A stretch of 7,905 bases of DNA from Deltaproteobacteria bacterium. Its GTDB lineage: Bacteria > Desulfobacterota > Syntrophia > Syntrophales > JAAYKM01. Position 1 is the first letter of the stretch, and each line of letters begins with the position of its first letter. The notes below the pieces were generated by a model. The model made no database searches. It was not told the origin of the DNA and saw only the letters and a program-made list of their open reading frames with translations. Where the stretch lies: contig JAGVTI010000256.1 in NCBI GenBank assembly GCA_019136935.1, forward strand, positions 1-7,905. The letters run 5' to 3'. This document shows, piece by piece, positions 6,006 to 7,905 of this stretch. A program made the translations under genes and the position numbers.

Positions 6006-6225
6006 GTCATCCTGAGCGATAACCGCCGTTGTCATCCTGAGCACAGCGAAGGATCTCTTCTTTGTGCGCCTGAGATTCTTCGTCGCTGCCGCTCCTCAGA
6101 ATGACAAAGGGATGGCGCTCCTCAGTCAGAATGACAAAGGAATGGCGCTCCCCGGAAGGACAGACTCCCCGGAAGGACAAAATGACAAAGGGATGCCGCT
6201 AAACAGGACTTTTTTTACGGCTTCG
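6006..6225. repeat. Repeat cluster with short tandem units between pyrE and nfi
   Basis: GTCATCCTGAGC occurs at 6006-6017 and 6031-6042. The 34-bp core shared with 2134-2167 and 2431-2464 lies at 6073-6106. A ~22-bp unit with the sense GAATGACAAAGGGATGGCGC then recurs at 6099-6120, 6129-6150 and 6180-6200, and CCCCGGAAGGACA occurs twice at 17-bp spacing (6150-6162, 6167-6179). The terminal arm GGACTTTTTTTACGGCTTCGTCA follows at 6206-6228, matching the right arm of repeat copy 1. So this looks like a third composite copy whose right half was expanded by local duplication. Open frames across it translate the tandem units (QNDKGMAL repeats) and are not credible genes. No clear intrinsic terminator for either convergent gene is visible. 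Confidence 0.7.
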
Positions 6226-6909
6226 TCAGGAATGCTGAACCCGCAGTTCGTTCACCCGGAGATGGGCCCGCCGGATCGGTTCGGGAAAGCGATAGCCGCG
6301 GCAACAGGACAAGACGATTTCCGTCGCACGTTCCTGACCGATCAAATGGCCCGGCGACACGAAAAGGGGCTTGACGTTCCGTTTGCTCCGCAGAACCCTG
6401 CCGACCGGTTCACCCTTGAACAGGAGATCGGACATGTCCCCTTTTTCCGGCCCGACCGGCTCATGTTCCCCGACCAGCCGGCTCTTGGCGCAGCCGATCG
6501 CCGGTATGCCGAGGAAAAGTCCCATGTGGGAGGCCAGGCCGATCCCCCGCGGGTGGGCAATGCCCTGGCCGTCGAAAATGGCGAGATCCGGGGCGTGCGA
6601 TAACTGCTCGAAGGCCTTGAGAAGAGGCGGGGCTTCCCGGAAGGACAGCAGGCCGGGCACATAGGGAAAACTCACCCGCTCCATCCAGAATGCCTCATCG
6701 AGAATCTCCAGCGCCGGGTACGAGAAGAGAATCACGACGGCAAAGAAGAGATCCGAATGCCGTGAATAGGAGATATCCGCACCGGCAACCGTCTCCAACG
6801 GCAAACCGCCGGGGTCGTCGTGGAGGATCAACCCGGCCTTCAGCATTTCCTGGATCCCCACGGCTTCGCGGCAGGTCACATCCCAGCCATGGAGCATGTT
6901 GATTTTCAT
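6226..6909 (-). CDS. nfi: Endonuclease V (deoxyinosine 3' endonuclease)
   Basis: DNA repair enzyme that nicks DNA one phosphodiester 3' of deoxyinosine and some other damaged bases, using Mg2+. With ATG 6909 it has 227 residues, normal for the family. Visible: AGADISY with metal-binding Asp45, the wedge motif PYVPG (~82-86), LLSFRE with Glu92, FDGQGIAHPRGIGLASH with Asp113, GCAKSRL, and the closing GYRFPEPIRRA. The spacing of the three acidic residues agrees with the Thermotoga maritima and E. coli enzymes. An ATG three codons upstream (6918) is possible, but the GGGG at 6923-6920 is only one base from it and ten bases from 6909, so I prefer 6909. The gene converges with pyrE and diverges from the PAS gene. 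Its TGA (6226-6228) coincides with the edge of a repeat arm. Confidence 0.93.
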   Translation of the reverse strand: MKINMLHGWDVTCREAVGIQEMLKAGLILHDDPGGLPLETVAGADISYSRHSDLFFAVVILFSYPALEILDEAFWMERVSFPYVPGLLSFREAPPLLKAFEQLSHAPDLAIFDGQGIAHPRGIGLASHMGLFLGIPAIGCAKSRLVGEHEPVGPEKGDMSDLLFKGEPVGRVLRSKRNVKPLFVSPGHLIGQERATEIVLSCCRGYRFPEPIRRAHLRVNELRVQHS

Positions 6910-6986
6910 TTCTCTCATTCCCCTTTCCCGAAGGTCTTCTTTATCACAACTGTCCGCAAGAGGGATTCCTTTTTAAAAAGATTGCG

Positions 6987-7017
6987 GTTATACTGGGTTC
7001 GATTAAACTCCCGACAA
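6987..7017 (-). promoter_or_regulatory. Candidate promoter for nfi in the divergent nfi/PAS gap
   Basis: On the minus strand TTGTCG (7017-7012) and TATAAC (6992-6987) are 19 bp apart. On the plus strand TATACT (6989-6994) overlaps the same bases and could serve the PAS gene, though it has no good -35. A perfect 12-bp palindrome CTTTTTAAAAAG lies next to it at 6969-6980. The 121-bp gap must hold both promoters unless one gene is read from elsewhere. Confidence 0.3.
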
Positions 7018-7030
7018 GAGACCAACAACA

Positions 7031-7905
7031 ATGAAAGAGAAAGAAAGCCGTCCGGCGGACGGCCATGCCGTTAGCATCAATCATTCGCAAAACCGGATCA
7101 AAGGGAACAATAGCCCGGCGGAGCCCCCCGTCGCCGAGGAAGATCTCTACAAGACCCTCGCCAACAGCTCCCAGGTCGGCGTCTATATTCTGCAGGACAA
7201 GCGGTTCCGGTTCGTCAACCCCCACATCCGGGAATATGCGGGTTACACGGAAGAAGAGATGCTCAACATGGACCCGCCGTCGATCATCCATCCGGCGGAC
7301 CGGAAGATGGCCCGTAAAAACGCCATCCGCATGCTGAAGGGTCAGCGGTTCTCTCCCTACGAGTTCCGGATCCTGACCAAGGAGGGGCGCGTCAAATGGA
7401 TCATGGAAACGGTCAAGTCCATTCAGTACCGGGGGAAAAGGGCCGTCCTGGGCAATTCCATGAATACGACGGAACAGAAGGAGGCACGAAGCCGACTGGA
7501 AGAACTGGAAGCCCTGGAGTCCTCCATCCTGGATGCCATTCCCCATGCGGTGATCGGCCTGCACAACCGGGTTTTCATTTTCGCCAACAACGCGGTGGAA
7601 CAGGTCTTCGGCTGGCGCCCGGAAGAGCTGATCGGCAAAGACGTCCGGCTCCTCTACCGGAACGAGGAGGACTACGACGAAATCGCCCGCCGGTTTTACA
7701 CCGCCCTCGAAACCCAGAGAACCTACACGACGGAATTTCCGGCAAGGAAAAAAGACGGCAGCGAAATTCTCTGCACGATGAAGGCCTCCCGCATCGGGAA
7801 CACCCTCCGGGAGAGAAAAATCGTCGTGACCTACGAAGACGTCACGGAGCAGAAAAGAGCCCAGCAGGAACTGGAAGAATCGCGGGAACAGCTCAGGAAT
7901 CTCTC
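7031..7905 (+). CDS. Multi-PAS sensory protein, probably a histidine kinase; cut by right edge
   Basis: 291 codons from ATG 7031 remain open at the window end. An in-frame TAA at 7004-7006 limits the start; this is the first ATG after it, with only a weak AAGAG (7016-7020) upstream. Residues 1-36 are polar and probably disordered, with no signal peptide or membrane segment, so the visible part is cytoplasmic. PAS domain 1 spans ~38-150 (DLYKTLANSSQVGVYI, then FVNPHIREYAGYTEEEM, closing EFRILTKEGRVKWI and NTTEQK). PAS domain 2 spans ~163-277 (SILDAIPHAVIGL, FANNAVEQVFGWRPEELIG, closing KKDGSEI and YEDVTEQK). From ~275 a charged helix begins, typical of the linker to a further PAS or a HisKA domain. 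No residue identifies a ligand or heme. The output could be a histidine kinase (most likely), a diguanylate cyclase or a sigma54 activator. Confidence 0.85.
   Translation, partial: MKEKESRPADGHAVSINHSQNRIKGNNSPAEPPVAEEDLYKTLANSSQVGVYILQDKRFRFVNPHIREYAGYTEEEMLNMDPPSIIHPADRKMARKNAIRMLKGQRFSPYEFRILTKEGRVKWIMETVKSIQYRGKRAVLGNSMNTTEQKEARSRLEELEALESSILDAIPHAVIGLHNRVFIFANNAVEQVFGWRPEELIGKDVRLLYRNEEDYDEIARRFYTALETQRTYTTEFPARKKDGSEILCTMKASRIGNTLRERKIVVTYEDVTEQKRAQQELEESREQLRNL

Noticed and set aside
6064..6603. A 179-residue plus-strand open frame with repeated QNDKGMAL.
   Set aside because: The first part is the tandem repeat and the rest is antisense to the well-supported nfi gene.

Overview
The window reads as a moderately GC-rich chromosomal segment of a Desulfobacterota-type bacterium. 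The order Syntrophales (Syntrophus or Smithella relatives) is my best guess from protein style and from the dispersed non-coding repeats, but no marker gene here proves the taxon. The genes are mostly housekeeping. I see no transposase, integrase, CRISPR array, tRNA, rRNA or recognisable defence system.

Layout. Positions 1-2000 are on the minus strand: a Glu/Leu/Phe/Val-type glutamate dehydrogenase (gdhA-like, 707-1993). It is followed 46 bp downstream by the N-terminal part of a protein with a GAF-like input region (1-660), cut by the left edge and probably a PEP/pyruvate-binding (PEP synthase-like) protein. Positions 1994-2771 are a long divergent intergenic region. It holds two copies of a composite inverted-repeat element, a good sigma70-like promoter facing gdhA, and a hairpin-rich possible leader facing metH. 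Positions 2772-5204 (+) encode a compact cobalamin-dependent methionine synthase (MetH) without the reactivation domain. It is followed by a repeat-bearing 193-bp gap and pyrE (5398-5985, +). A 240-bp repeat cluster with short tandem units separates pyrE from the convergent endonuclease V gene nfi (6226-6909, -). After a short divergent promoter region, a multi-PAS sensory protein begins at 7031 (+) and runs off the right edge.

How the genes relate. gdhA and its downstream neighbour may be one transcript linking glutamate/2-oxoglutarate and PEP/pyruvate metabolism, if the partial gene is what it seems. metH (methionine and folate one-carbon metabolism) and pyrE (UMP synthesis) lie in the same direction and could be co-transcribed, but they belong to different pathways. 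nfi is a DNA repair gene. The PAS protein is probably a signalling histidine kinase whose output domain is outside the window.

The most interesting non-gene signal is the repeat family. Three copies of a 34-bp core sit in the gaps, all in one orientation, with terminal arms that carry CGTAAAAA(AA)GTC. One arm lies against the gdhA start and creates a false N-terminal extension. Another arm abuts, and slightly overlaps, the nfi stop codon. A second signal is a possible mutually exclusive RNA pairing upstream of metH. Neither signal proves a new system.
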